Source: Salminus brasiliensis
Lineage: Eukaryota; Chordata; Actinopteri; Characiformes; Bryconidae
Assembly: GCF_030463535.1 (NCBI RefSeq)
Contig: NC_132888.1
Span: 1,938,470 to 2,002,469 of the forward strand
Direction of reading: 5' to 3'
Length of the DNA stretch: 64,000 bases
Shown here: positions 25,301 through 33,300 of the stretch, in pieces
Numbering within the stretch: the stretch's first letter is position 1
Layout: every line of letters begins with the position of its first letter
Position numbers and translations under genes: made by a program
The notes under the pieces: model-generated
The model's database searches: none
What the model saw: only the letters and a program-made list of their open reading frames with translations
What the model was told of the DNA's origin: nothing

Positions 25301-26922
25301 TAGAACTGAGTTATTAGGATCTAACCCAATCACAAGGTCAGTCAGTGGATCTCGGATGTTTTATATGTTGTATTAAGAGATAAAAACTTCAGCAAATTAA
25401 TAAACACGCTTTCGGTTTCAGGGTTGGACCAACACCTGTAGCACCAGACACGGTGAGTTTCCCTTCTATGTATCAGTATAGCAATCATTTCTCAGATCCA
25501 GATTAAGCCCAAATCACGAGGAGACTGAGGAGTCACCAGACACTGTGAGAACTCCATGTTTGAGAGGAACACTTTCACAGTGGGGGTTTGGTTTGCTTAG
25601 CTGTAGAGAAATTCAGATTATTCACCAACTCCGATTACAGTGGTATGTACACAGATATAGCCATTTTATTAACTATCCAAGCCCGCCAGTGAACCTGCAC
25701 GTCTTCTGAGCTTTATATGGAATGATATATACAATTATATAAATACAAGGTCAGGGAGGGTGGAGGTGAACGTAAATGCAGGTATTTATTAAAGACAAAA
25801 CTAAACCAAACAAACAAAACGCAAAGAGAAACAAACAAGGAAACAACCCGAACACTGGGACTAACAAAGGAAACAAAAAGAAACCGAAACTGAACAGAAC
25901 AAAAGAAACAGACCAAGCTAACACACTACAAACCAGACAAAGGAGGGCTAAAACAAAGGAGTACTTGTAGAGAGACTAACAAGGGACTCACAAGAAACAC
26001 CTCGAACTAACAAGGGGACGTGGCTACAGAGGAGGCACAGGTGGGAACACTAATGAACAGGAGGGGCCTGAACTGACAAGACACAAACAGAGCCATGTGC
26101 TTGGGAGCACATGGTGACACAAATCAGAGGCAGGCATGACAGTAAGTAAATAGGGGGACGTCAGTAATACATTTCTTTCCCGTCTCGTCAGCTGGTCTGA
26201 TGCAGGTGACAGGTGGACCCCAGCGGTAAGTCTTCCAACAGGTCAGGCCGGATAAGTGGCACAAACAGATAAAAGACAGCAGATAAATCTGCCTGTAATT
26301 ATATGAGAGGAGGAGAAAAACACACCCACTGAAAATGTAGTCCTGTCCTCGAAGGGCTTAGGCGTGTCCCGATCAGGGGGAACACTGAATGCTCTGATAA
26401 TGCTCCGGCCACCCAGGCCCGAAAACTCAAGAGTATGTTATTAAATGTAGTAAGCTGGAAAAATGGAATGCAGTTGAATGTAAAATAATGAAAACTGAGA
26501 AGTTATGTGATTGAATGCTTTCCTTTCTTTCTGTTTGTCTGACAGCAGAGACAAAGCCCTGTAATATCTGCACTGAAACGTCCCACACCAAAACAGAACG
26601 AGGGAAACACCTTGCTGAGAGGAAGACTGGATTTCTTCTCCAAAAGAGACCCAGCACAAGATGAACTGAAAGGTGGTGGCAGGTAAGAGGAGAAACCATT
26701 ACACTGTGACTGTAACTACAGGGTCCTCGGTACAAACCGGTGGGGCTGTTCTTTAATAATTGAAGTGTGTAATAAGACCTCTGACCCGTCGGTGGGCCAC
26801 TGGCCATTTAAGTAGCCAGTTACTTATATGACTCTTATATGATTGATTTTGCTTACAGAGATCAAAGGGATGAGAACAAAGAGGCTGACATGTTCCTCAG
26901 TATATTTGATGGAATTTTTTAG
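1387..26922 (+). CDS. hfm1: hfm1, meiotic DNA helicase (HFM1/MER3), 36 coding exons, 5' incomplete
   Basis: Exons (GT-AG throughout): 1387-1646, 2709-2750, 2846-2916, 3159-3291, 3801-3952, 4067-4144, 4313-4468, 4806-5006, 6143-6231, 6329-6372, 6509-6610, 7603-7748, 9923-10017, 10153-10286, 11651-11698, 11815-11895, 13242-13333, 14271-14377, 14462-14509, 15450-15547, 15670-15804, 15980-16065, 17230-17313, 17773-17930, 18034-18137, 19394-19612, 20761-20838, 20936-21060, 22977-23059, 23162-23253, 24365-24451, 24931-25161, 25264-25336, 25422-25452, 26546-26682, 26859-26922. Joined lengths keep one frame for 1320 codons to TAG. The product is a Ski2-like superfamily 2 helicase that acts in the nucleus at meiotic recombination intermediates and promotes crossovers and synapsis. 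Motifs seen: Walker A APTGSGKT (136-143, counted from the first visible codon), DEVH (244-247), SAT (289-291), GRAGRPQ (485-491), then a Sec63-like region, a CHCC zinc knuckle and the conserved end IFDGIF. Human HFM1 has about 240 residues before the first visible block, so upstream exons are missing or lie outside the window. No stop or frameshift was found. Confidence 0.95.
2005..2511 (-). mobile_element. MITE of the 'TATGGACAAAAGTATTGGGACAC' family
   Basis: The right end reads as the reverse complement of TATGGACAAAAGTATTGGGAC. Internal blocks (AGAATAGGACTCTCTGGAG, CAGCTTGTCTAGTCCCTGTAG, GGCGTGGGCTAGAGGGG-like) are shared with the copies near 13.5, 24.5, 29.4 and 50.4 kb. It lies in the first hfm1 intron seen here. 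A telomere-like insertion at about 2324-2412 interrupts it. It has no coding capacity. The superfamily, possibly Tc1/mariner-derived, is an inference. Confidence 0.75.
2330..2411. repeat. Telomere-like insertion inside a MITE
   Basis: The stretch is made of CCTAACCCTAACC-type degenerate repeats. It is flanked by copies of the same 23-bp sequence at 2301-2323 and 2413-2435, starting TAGAGACAGTTACTCC. Confidence 0.65.
3159..5006 (+). CDS. hfm1: hfm1 exons 4-8 (first RecA-like helicase domain)
   Basis: Exon 3159-3291 carries Walker A (APTGSGKT). Exons 3801-3952 and 4067-4144 carry [30 protein letters not shown] and LFLIDE. The DEVH box is split across the 4144/4313 junction. Exon 4313-4468 has [14 protein letters not shown] and VAVSATIPN (motif III). 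Exon 4806-5006 has the ADWLSD and KVVLGFPC-equivalent blocks. All catalytic motifs are intact, so an active ATPase is expected. Introns are short, down to 114 bp. Confidence 0.94.
4556..4704 (+). mobile_element. Short MITE-like element ending in TTAAGGGGTTAA
   Basis: This copy lies in the intron between exons 7 and 8. It shares the blocks CTGTACAAACTG, GGGGCTATTCTCTG-like and GGCTGTTTAAGGGGTTAA with copies near 7.4, 26.7, 32.8, 34.4 and 34.7 kb. The ends are roughly inverted (TTTAATCCCT... / ...AGGGGTTAA). It has no coding capacity. Confidence 0.6.
5007..6142. other. hfm1 intron 8: AT-rich, with (TA)n and a LINE-tail fragment
   Basis: It contains a (TA)n run at about 5894-5950, a TATTAT-rich stretch at 6020-6100, and a fragment CCCCACTGTGGGACTAATAAA at about 5675-5696. 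That fragment is typical of a fish retroposon 3' tail and recurs at about 45241. No exon is seen. Confidence 0.6.
6143..7748 (+). CDS. hfm1: hfm1 exons 9-12 (second RecA-like helicase domain)
   Basis: Exon 6143-6231 encodes [12 protein letters not shown] (motif IV region). Exons 6329-6372 (44 nt) and 6509-6610 encode GYHHAG and the [12 protein letters not shown] block. Exon 7603-7748 encodes the [20 protein letters not shown] block and motif [11 protein letters not shown]. Phases at all junctions fit. The intron 7749-9922 that follows is filled by a 33-bp minisatellite. Confidence 0.94.
6730..7260. repeat. Probable dispersed repeat in hfm1 intron 11
   Basis: This is a compositionally distinct block with AATAAACCAATCAGGATGTC and CTTTGGGCGGATTGCTATTT strings and repeated 'aagatggcaat/aagatagcaa' motifs. 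It has no exon features. The family is not recognised, and the transposon origin is an inference. Confidence 0.35.
7403..7541 (+). mobile_element. Short MITE-like element ending in TTAAGGGGTTAA
   Basis: A second intronic copy of the family at 4556-4704, with ACAGGGACGTCTGTACAAAC, a GTGGGGCTGTTCTTTGGTAATAG block and the terminal GGCTGTTTAAGGGGTTAA. Confidence 0.65.
7755..9505. repeat. 33-bp minisatellite array in hfm1 intron 12
   Basis: The monomer is close to CCAGATCACATAGTACTGAA + CTAAACTTCAGGA (33 bp), with about 52 copies. Variation is at fixed positions (GATC/GAGC, TTCTGTA/TTCAGGA). A block of about 13 monomers is repeated with an offset of 430 bp (start about 8501, again about 8931). 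Because 33 is divisible by three, the array gives several long frames on the - strand ([11 protein letters not shown]-type); these are not genes. Confidence 0.95.
9923..13333 (+). CDS. hfm1: hfm1 exons 13-17 (winged-helix and start of Sec63-like region)
   Basis: Exons 9923-10017, 10153-10286, 11651-11698, 11815-11895 and 13242-13333 encode [44 protein letters not shown] and RETLSEL-type blocks. These match the region after motif VI in HFM1. Intron 10287-11650 is AT-rich, with a degenerate MITE-like copy near 10945-11098. Intron 11896-13241 holds a SINE. Confidence 0.92.
10287..11650. other. hfm1 intron 14: AT-rich
   Basis: Mostly A/T with TATAATA-type simple sequence at 10400-10760. A degenerate, reverse-oriented relative of the TTAAGGGGTTAA MITE family appears at about 10945-11098, seen as GTTAAGGGCTTAA at its end. 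No exon is seen. Confidence 0.55.
12052..12292 (-). mobile_element. tRNA-derived SINE (family A)
   Basis: In reverse complement it starts GGTGTGGCGCAACAGATAAC and carries a pol III B-box-like GGGTTCGATTCC-type sequence. It continues through GAGTCCT-like and ACTCCTAACACTAC blocks and ends in the GCTCTGGATAAGAGCGTC tail plus ATGTAAATG. The same structure occurs at 14626-14850, 32277-32506 and 49663-49870. It lies in hfm1 intron 16. The rest of that intron, to 13241, shows no recognisable feature. Confidence 0.8.
13525..14010 (+). mobile_element. MITE of the 'TATGGACAAAAGTATTGGGACAC' family
   Basis: It starts TATATGGACAAAAGTATTGG and ends GTGTCCACAAACATTTGGACATGTAG. Internal blocks (GGAGGAGCACTGCTGTGAGG, ATTCCAGAGAACACAG, AGCCCACGCCTGGCATTAGG) are shared with copies at 24470-24812, 29434-29940 and 50368-50896. 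It lies in hfm1 intron 17. Confidence 0.8.
14271..18137 (+). CDS. hfm1: hfm1 exons 18-25 (Sec63-like domain)
   Basis: Eight exons encode [119 protein letters not shown] and [13 protein letters not shown]. These are in the order expected for the Sec63 domain of Ski2/MER3 helicases. The 84-bp intron 14378-14461 is among the shortest in the gene. Confidence 0.93.
14626..14852 (+). mobile_element. tRNA-derived SINE (family A)
   Basis: This copy is in sense orientation: GGTGTGGTGCAACAGATAAC head, GGGGTTCAATTCCCAGTCTG B-box region, then GAGTCCTTGGGCAAGACTCC, and the TTGCTCTGGATAAGAGCATC tail. It lies in hfm1 intron 19, 117 bp after exon 19. The remainder of the intron, to 15449, is AT-rich without features. 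Confidence 0.8.
16915..17048 (+). repeat. Dispersed repeat, second copy of the 234-390 element
   Basis: It reads as the reverse complement of 234-390, including the CTAGCTGAGGTTTTTCTTGG block, and ends in GTCGCTCTGGATAAGAGCGT. It lies in hfm1 intron 22 (16066-17229). No other feature is clear in that intron. Confidence 0.65.
18175..18243 (-). mobile_element. Solo end of the 'TATGGACAAAAG' MITE family
   Basis: TGTCCAAATGTTTGTGGACA followed by CCCCTTCTAATTAATGCATT matches the right end of the full copies in inverse orientation. Only about 70 bp is retained, directly after hfm1 exon 25. Confidence 0.55.
18945..19313. mobile_element. hAT-like non-autonomous element (5' end unclear)
   Basis: It ends GACGGATCGGTGCATCCCTT. 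The reverse complement GGGATGCACCGAT is the same terminus seen at 63360, where hAT transposase coding sequence follows. Repeated TATCGG motifs occur inside. The left end is not resolved. Confidence 0.55.
19342..19391. repeat. (TG)n microsatellite abutting hfm1 exon 26 acceptor
   Basis: About 24 TG units run directly into the CAG acceptor at 19391-19393, with no separate pyrimidine tract. Confidence 0.9.
19394..24451 (+). CDS. hfm1: hfm1 exons 26-31 (C-terminal region with CHCC zinc knuckle)
   Basis: Exon 19394-19612 starts with the conserved [16 protein letters not shown] block, then becomes variable. Exon 20761-20838 encodes [16 protein letters not shown] (final Cys split to the next exon), the short Cys/His motif conserved in HFM1 and likely to bind zinc. 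Exon 20936-21060 has [12 protein letters not shown] and PIKRLKV. Exons 22977-23059, 23162-23253 and 24365-24451 are weakly conserved and were placed by splice sites and phase. Exon 26 has a (TG)n tract right against its acceptor, and exon 27 lies 33 bp after a MITE. Confidence 0.88.
20138..20728 (+). mobile_element. Longer MITE with pseudo-ORF (copy 1)
   Basis: It starts ATATGGACAAAAGTATTGGG and ends CCCAATATTTTAGTCCATAT, so the termini are inverted. The body holds a 112-codon open frame (20269-20607) that is nearly identical to the - strand frame at 23724-24065. The element is about 590 bp and lies in hfm1 intron 26, ending 33 bp before exon 27. It is probably a deletion derivative of a Tc1/mariner-type element, which is an inference. 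Confidence 0.75.
21690..22700. repeat. 12-bp minisatellite in hfm1 intron 28
   Basis: Degenerate tandem copies of a 12-mer near CAGAACCTTATA span about 1 kb. A 108-bp (nine-unit) block starting at 22222 is repeated at 22330. Open frames on both strands follow from the 12-bp period. Confidence 0.9.
23430..23590 (-). repeat. Dispersed repeat ('AAAGCTGCTTTGTGAC' family, reverse)
   Basis: The blocks AAAACTCCCTC, CTTGAGAGGAACCAAGACTC and TCCTCCTCTGGTG also appear, in part, near 36000-36130 and 41133-41240. In opposite orientation they appear at 37760-37985. This is a common fish retroposon-like sequence of unresolved class. Confidence 0.55.
23600..24185 (-). mobile_element. Longer MITE with pseudo-ORF (copy 2)
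   Basis: This is the reverse-complement copy of 20138-20728. The central 340 bp differ from copy 1 by only a few substitutions and one 3-nt indel. The ends are more decayed (CAGACAAAAGTACACCTACA). It lies in hfm1 intron 30. Confidence 0.75.
24470..24812 (+). mobile_element. MITE of the 'TATGGACAAAAG' family, 5' truncated
   Basis: It shares AGCTCCTCCACCATCATTCC, AGCCCACGCCTGGCATTAGG and GGTGTCCACAAACTTTTGGA with the full copies but lacks the left end. It lies in hfm1 intron 31. Confidence 0.75.
24931..26922 (+). CDS. hfm1: hfm1 exons 32-36 (acidic block and C-terminus)
   Basis: Exon 24931-25161 contains the acidic WDDFDDDN block conserved in HFM1. Exons 25264-25336, 25422-25452 and 26546-26682 are divergent linker, with LDFFSKRD in the last resembling the vertebrate HFM1 tail. 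Exon 26859-26922 encodes the invariant ending SIFDGIF followed by TAG at 26920-26922. The exon at 26546 has two in-frame acceptors (26545 or 26548). Confidence 0.9.
25453..26545. other. hfm1 intron 34: A-rich stretch, otherwise unannotated
   Basis: Positions 25790-25935 are rich in AAC/AAA words (ACAAAACTAAACC-like), possibly a retroposon tail. A CTCGAACTAACAAGGGGACG-type segment follows. No exon or coding potential is visible. Confidence 0.4.
26700..26815 (+). mobile_element. Short MITE-like element, 5' truncated
   Basis: It contains GTACAAACCGGTGGGGCTGTTC and a GTGGGCCACTGGCCATTTAAG ending, matching the TTAAGGGGTTAA family. It sits between hfm1 exons 35 and 36, ending about 45 bp before the last exon. 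Confidence 0.6.
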
Positions 26923-27140
26923 TTTGATGGTTGTTCTTAATGGTTGTTCTAACATCTTAAACATTGCATAAGTTATGTATTTATTAACATTTTATATCAT
27001 ATGTTTGTGTTTTGTTCTGAAATTGTTTTCTCTTATGAGAAATAGTGTTATGCTACTTTACTGTTACATTAAATATAAATATGAACGATATATGCAATGA
27101 TATGCAATCATTATGAATTGTATTTTCTCATTTTAACACT

Positions 27141-27146
27141 AATAAA
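27141..27146 (+). terminator. hfm1 polyadenylation signal AATAAA
   Basis: A canonical AATAAA lies 219 bp after the hfm1 stop codon, followed by T-rich sequence. No better signal lies between the stop and the Tc1 element at 27206. Confidence 0.6.
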
Positions 27147-27205
27147 TGTTTCTTCATTCAGCAAAATCCTTGTCAGATGTGGTAAATTTATTTATATCAT
27201 ATATA

Positions 27206-28821
27206 CAGTCATGCCCGAAAGTATTCATACCCCTGTCAAAGTTTGACTTAAATTTACTTTTATTTAACCAGAAGTTATATTTTTGCCTTGAAACGACACA
27301 GGCATCTCCCAGGAGATAACACGATGATGTACAAGAGGCATCATTGTGGGAAAAAGTATTTCTCAGCTTTTATACACATTTGAACAAAAAGTGGCATGTC
27401 CAAAATTATTCATACCCTTTGAAAACTGTCACAGTATATGGGAAAATCCAAAGTTCTATACCATTCCAAATAGTCCAAGCTGTTTTAAAGCATCCTAATT
27501 ACCCTGATTCATTGGGAACAGCTGTTTTAATCAACTCAACAGGAGAAAAACAGCAGCTCTCTGCAGTTGGTTTGTGGACAGTCATGGCTAAGACAAAGGA
27601 GCTCACTAAGGACCTGCGGCTGTGCATTGTGGCCGCTCACAAGTCAGGAAAGGGCTATAAAGCCATATCAAAATGTTTTCAAGTTCCAGTGGCTACAGTG
27701 CAAAGTATTATTAAAAAATACAAGAAGTTCCGCACTGTGGAAAATCTCAGAAGATGTGGTCGGAAGCCAAAAGTGACACCTGTGCTGGCCAGGAGAATAG
27801 TGAGAGAGGTGAAGAAAAATCCAAGGATCACCACCAAGGCCATCCTGGTGAATCTGGACTCTGCTGGTGGCGACATCTCAAGGCAGACAGTTCAACGGAC
27901 ACTGCACACTGCTGGGTTCCACGGACGCAGGCCAAGGAGGACACCACTTCTCCAGAAAAGGCACACAAAAGCCCGCTTGACCTTTGCAAATGCTCATCTG
28001 GACAAAGAAGAAGACTTCTGGTGTTCTGTTTTATGGTCAGATGAAACAAAAATTGAATTGTTTGGCCACAATGATGTGTGCACCATTTGGCGTAAAAAAG
28101 GAGAAGCCTTCAACCCTAAGAACACCATCCCCACTGTCAAACATGGTGGTGGGAACCTAATGTTTTGGGGGTGTTTTTCAGCCAATGGACCAGGGAACTT
28201 GATCGCAGTAAATGGCACCATGAAAAAAGAGCAATACATCAAGATTCTCAACAACAACATCAGGCAGTCTGCAGAGAAACTTGGCCTTGGGAACCGGTGG
28301 ACATTTCAGCACGACAACGACCCAAAACACACAGCCAAAGTGGTGAAGAAATGGTTAGCAGACAAAAACATTAATGTTTTGCAGTGGCCCAGCCAGAGTC
28401 CTGACTTGAATCCAATTGAGAATCTGTGGAGGGAGCTAAAGATCAGGGTGATGGCAAGGAGACCCTCGAACCTCAAAGAGTTGGAGCTCATCACTAAAGA
28501 TGAATGGGCAAAAATACCAGTGGAGACATGCAAAAAGCTGGTCAGCAATTACAGGAAGCGTTTGATTGCTGTAATAGCCAATAAAGGCTTTTCTATTAAT
28601 TATTGAGAAGGGTATGAATAATTTTGGACATGCCACTTTTTGTTCAAATGTGTATAAAAGCTGAGAAATACTTTTTCCCACAATGATGCCTCTTGTACAT
28701 CATCGTGTTATCTCCTGGGAGATGCCTGTGTCATTTCCAGGCAAAAATATAATTTCTGGTTAAATAAAAGTAAATTTAAATCAAACTTTGACAGGGGTAT
28801 GAATACTTTCGGGCATGACTG
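27206..28821 (+). mobile_element. Complete Tc1/mariner-type transposon with IR/DR ends
   Basis: The inverted repeats are 214 bp (27206-27419 and 28608-28821) and begin CAGTCATGCCCGAAAGTATT. I count four mismatches between them. Each repeat holds an outer and an inner direct-repeat motif (CATGCCCGAAAGTATTCATA and CATGTCCAAAATTATTCATA), the IR/DR arrangement. TA dinucleotides flank both ends, the expected Tc1 target duplication. The interior is one uninterrupted transposase gene. It inserted between hfm1 and cldn18, just after the hfm1 polyA signal. Confidence 0.95.
27584..28606 (+). CDS. Tc1-family DDE transposase, 340 aa, uninterrupted
   Basis: It cuts and pastes the surrounding transposon by binding the inverted repeats in the nucleus. 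The start MAKTKELTKDLR is chosen because it is the usual Tc1 start; the upstream in-frame Met at 27344 lies in the inverted repeat. Domains in order: paired-like helix-turn-helix (about 5-60, VPVATVQSIIKKYKKF), a GRPR-like GRKPK hinge, a second helix-turn-helix (about 65-115), then the DDE catalytic core. Catalytic residues visible: Asp in WSDETKIELFG, first Asp of HDNDPKHTA, and Glu of NPIENLW, with 34 residues between the last two (DD34E). The glycine-rich block GGGNLMFWGCFS is present. The length fits the family (about 340 aa) and there is no internal stop. Activity cannot be judged from sequence alone. Confidence 0.95.
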   Translation: MAKTKELTKDLRLCIVAAHKSGKGYKAISKCFQVPVATVQSIIKKYKKFRTVENLRRCGRKPKVTPVLARRIVREVKKNPRITTKAILVNLDSAGGDISRQTVQRTLHTAGFHGRRPRRTPLLQKRHTKARLTFANAHLDKEEDFWCSVLWSDETKIELFGHNDVCTIWRKKGEAFNPKNTIPTVKHGGGNLMFWGCFSANGPGNLIAVNGTMKKEQYIKILNNNIRQSAEKLGLGNRWTFQHDNDPKHTAKVVKKWLADKNINVLQWPSQSPDLNPIENLWRELKIRVMARRPSNLKELELITKDEWAKIPVETCKKLVSNYRKRLIAVIANKGFSINY

Positions 28822-29430
28822 TATATATGTGTGTGTGTGTGTAGTTAAAGCAGGATTATGTGAGAATTGGTGTTTCTTGCTCTTGGCCTCCCCCTACAGT
28901 CGGGAAGTTGAATTTGTGCTTTGAGCCACCACTATAAGACATGCTGACATGCATTTCTGGACTTGAGAGATCCCGAACCATCACTGAAAGATAAAGAAGC
29001 ATGTGGACTAAGGTGATAGAACGGAAGTGATATTATGGGATTTTAACTTCTCCAAAGTTACGTAGTGCAGTTAGCAGCACACCAAGCCCAAAAGCATCAT
29101 GCAATAATCATAGTTTTCTATTATCTTATTTTTGACTCATTTGTTGGGATAAATAATGTTGTTTTCTCAAGGTAACAAACATTGTTTTTTAACTTTTTTT
29201 AACGTGTATTTCTTTTCTGAAGAAGCTCAAGTTCAGCCAAAGAGACCACAATGTGTGTTATAAAGGCTCCGACAAGGCTCCAACAATCCTAACCTACAGG
29301 TAGCTCATACATACAGTCGATGTACACCATCTACCATCAAAAGAGACATCAAAGAGACTGAACAAGTTTGATTTTTATGGGAGGTGTCAAAAAACATTAG
29401 GGCAAGACTAACGTTTACCACACAGATTAG
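28822..29430. other. Intergenic sequence, no gene seen
   Basis: Between the Tc1 element and the next MITE there is a short (GT)n run at about 28828-28842 and sequence resembling an old dispersed repeat. No coding exon is supported. Confidence 0.4.
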
Positions 29431-29433
29431 TCT

Positions 29434-29940
29434 TGTATGGACATAAGTATTGGGACACCTGCTCTTATATTGTTTCTTCTGAAATCAAGGGGATTAAAAA
29501 TAGCTTCTGTCTTGTCCAGAGAAGAAGGTATTCTACTAGAGTTTGGAGGAGCATTGCTGTGAGGATTGATTGCGTTCAGTCACAAGAGTGACAAGATAGT
29601 GAGTACAGGATGTTGGATGGATGATCACCACCCCACCTCATCATCCCCAACTCATCCCAAAAGTACTGGATGGACCTCCACCACCATCATTCCAGAGAAC
29701 ACAGTTCCTCCACTGCTCCACAGCTCAGGGCCCCCTCAAGCCCACGCCTGGCATTAGGCAGCATATAGCCAATAGATTTATGGTGTTGAGTCCTATTCTA
29801 TTGGCAGTACTTCTCTACAGGGACTAGACAAGCTGTGTATGTGTGTGTATTTGCACATCTGTGTCAGCAATGGGTGCAGCTTAAAGTTATGAATACATTT
29901 ATTAGAAGGGATGTCCACAAACCTTTGGACATGTAGTGTA
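29434..29940 (+). mobile_element. MITE of the 'TATGGACAAAAG' family
   Basis: It starts TATGGACATAAGTATTGGGA and ends GATGTCCACAAACCTTTGGA, with the family's internal blocks in order. It lies between hfm1 and cldn18. Confidence 0.8.
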
Positions 29941-30144
29941 TTTTTGTACTTTTCTGTCAGTTGCTCTGGATGAGAGCATCTGCTAAATGCGGTTCCTTGC
30001 TTTGTTTGGATTGTGATGGTCTTCTCTATGTTTCTTTTGTGTTTAACAGTGCAATCCTGCTCCTGACCTCTGGTGGTCCTCTAGCCTCACACTTCTGGTG
30101 AACGCAAGCTGCAGTGAGAGAATGGCCGGTGTTTATCAGGTCTG

Positions 30145-30150
30145 TTTATT
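30145..30150 (-). terminator. cldn18 polyadenylation signal AATAAA (- strand)
   Basis: TTTATT on the + strand is AATAAA on the - strand, about 210 bp past the cldn18 stop codon. It is the nearest candidate and sets a short 3' UTR. Confidence 0.5.
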
Positions 30151-30359
30151 GTTACAAAAAATGCAAATGACAGAATCATTCAGTAATAGCAAATGTGGAG
30201 AGCAGAGCGGGCCGCGTTACATTTCAACACCAAACACAGAGACATTTAAAGATTTAAAAACATCAGTGGTAAATGAATGTGATTCTCTTGTGCGCGTCAC
30301 CAAACCGAGGAACAGCACAGTGTTATAAAGCAGAGTATCCAGACAGCGTAGTCTTCTCC

Positions 30360-33300
30360 TCATACGTACTTCTGCTCCCTGTTCCCTCTCTCACTGCCCT
30401 CGTCAGCCGACCTGGACTGGGCTGGAACTTTGTAAGCAACTGCATTGTAGGTGCTACAAAACGAAACAGAGAGAGAAGATCTCAGGCTGTTGGAATATTC
30501 TAGTGCAGATATTTGACTGTTATGCTTATAATAACCTTGTATCTCTATTTTTACAGTTTTGCACTTTTTGACAGATTCTTTTCCAAGAGCATTTCTATTG
30601 GTCAATTCATCCTGGAATTGTAACACAATACAAAGAACAACCACCAGATTCACATCATGTCAAAAAGTGAAAAATAGCAAAGTGAAGATACAGGGTTTTT
30701 GCATCACAGTGACTATACTATCTCACACGTCTAGTGATAACCCTCCTTTAGCCAGTGGTTTTGCTGTTGACATTCACAAAATAAACAATATTATTTCTGT
30801 CACACCAGAATACTTTTTACATTCCTGACCTGGATGCTGGTCATCAGCAAAACCACTGGCTGAATAGGAAGGAACCCTAGAAGAAGCCTAGCAGTGTGAG
30901 TTATATATGGTTGCTGTTACATGTCATGATGGATGGACCAATAGAAAGGCTCCCAAATGACCTGGAATCAAATATTTACATTGACTTTAATTACAAGTTA
31001 AGGTTTTTTACTCCTGAAAAGTTAGGAATTTTGGGTGACACTGATGAAACATTGTTGAGCTGTTTTCTATATTTTATTTTTTAATGTGAGAGATTTAAGA
31101 ACATGCTTCTCATTCAATTATTATTATTATTATTATTATTATTATGTTGACATTATTATTATTATTATGATATTAATAATAATTATATCATAATATTATT
31201 ATTATTAATAGTAGTTGTAGTAGTATTGAAATACTTCATGTGTTATATACTAGTAGTAATAATAATGACCCTCGTTTTTAATAATACATTTGTAAAAATT
31301 TCATTAAGTTGGATGGTCTTATGATGATGATGATGATGATGATGAATATAACATAAAAGTGATTAAATCATTAGTTTGTCACAAAATAGCATTATTATTA
31401 GTTGTAGTATTATATGAAGATAAGATAAGATAAAATAACCCTTTTTAGTCTCACAGTCGGGAAATTCTCATGATGTATCAAAATGTATCAAAGTATATAT
31501 AATGTATTATGTACTAGTATTAATAATAATTCAATCCATTAAATATGATGCTAATGATAATTTTAATTATAACAAGTGAATAAGTGCATGTCCAACACTA
31601 AATACTATTATTATTATTATTATTATTGTTGTCGTATTAGTTTTATACAGGTCCTTACGGTTTGCTGTCAGCATGCATCCCTTTGAAGGCCACACACTTT
31701 AAAACTCCTCCAATCAGCAGCAAGCCTGCTCCTATCCAGGCCACGAAGAGGGCGGGTCCGAATGTGTACCTGGCCATTAGATAACAGCGCATGATAAAGT
31801 GTATCAGCATGAGGTCGACACAAACACAGGTATGCTCTCAGCACTACAGCAAATCTGTGTGTTTAGCTTTCTTACGTGGTCCCCATGTTCATCCCCTGCA
31901 TCCCCATCTCGCTCATCTCTCCATAATTAGCGTTGTAAGTGGTCTGGATGAAGCTAGCCACTATCTGGTTGGCGTACACGGACGCTCCAATAATGGCACA
32001 GAGACCTGCGAAGAGAGGGGAGATAGGTCCATATGACTGGAAAACTCCTTAGTATAGCATTCAAGCTGTTAAAGTGTCTCGTTTAACACTCATCATGGTT
32101 GTGATGTCACAACTGTGAACACAGTCAAATATAGTAGTAGTAGTAGTAGTAGTTTATCTAATAAATACAAACATCAAATAAATAAATTTAAATAAAATAA
32201 ATAAAATTAAATAAAATTAAATTCTTGACAGAAAATGTGTAGATTGAAGCTTATTCGCTTATTTTCCCTAACCTTTTACATTTACAATTACAGCATTTAG
32301 CTGAAGCTTTTATCCAGAGTGACTTACGAGGTTACTGGTATTACAGAGGTGGGTCAGTGTAGTGTTATGAGTCTTGCCCAAGGACTCTTATTAATGTAGC
32401 GCAGCGCCGAGTCACCCAGACCGGGAATCGACCCTGGTCTCCCATATGGTGAGGTAGCTCAGTGGCAGGTAGTGGTGTTATCTGTTGCACTACACCAACC
32501 ACCACTACTTAAAAAAATCTAGTAGACAACAACATAAAGCAAAAACATAAACAACAGATAGTCCAAACATTTCACAGATGTGATTATTGATCATGCCTCA
32601 GTTTTATATTTATTTACTGCTTTATCGTGGAGCATTGTTTTAAGCTTCCTAAGTGAGCTAAGCATTAACCTAATAACCTCATTTTTTGTCACAATTTAAC
32701 AAATGTACCTCTTTTTACAGACATACTTATACTTACCCTAGTCTTTAATAATTCCATATTGGCTCTCTCTAATTTCAAACAGCTTCTGAATAAAGTTAGA
32801 TATTACATTTCTTTGCGTTTTATAAATGATCTGTACTGTATTAACCCTTTAATGTGGAAAGGCTCATCATACAATAAGCTGTGTTACTCAATAACCACAG
32901 GGATGTCTGTACAAACTGGTGGGGCTAGTCTCTGGTAATAAAAGTTTAGGCTGTTGACTAGATCCTGAAATTTTTAACTATAAAGTGTGTTTGTCAGTCG
33001 ATGACAATTGAATCTAATCGATTTACAATTAGTGTTGATCTCCTCACACAGTAGGTAGTGTGAGGAACTGTAGTTTTTATTGGTTTTAGACATTTTAGTT
33101 TTTACATCATTTATGAATATACATGAATTATTCTTTTGTTGCTTTATTTGTTTCACTATTAGCTGCAGCCTCTGCATAAGCTTCTGTTCATCAAAGGATT
33201 AAACCACCCATTCATATTAATTATTGTCATTATTATTATTTTTATGAACAACTATACAGGGCAGCCAGTCAGAATAGACCTCATTTACATATATTAGTCT

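Noticed and set aside
27344-27583. 80-codon N-terminal extension of the Tc1 transposase
   Set aside because: This part lies in the inverted repeat and leader, has no family homology, and the usual Tc1 start is at 27584.
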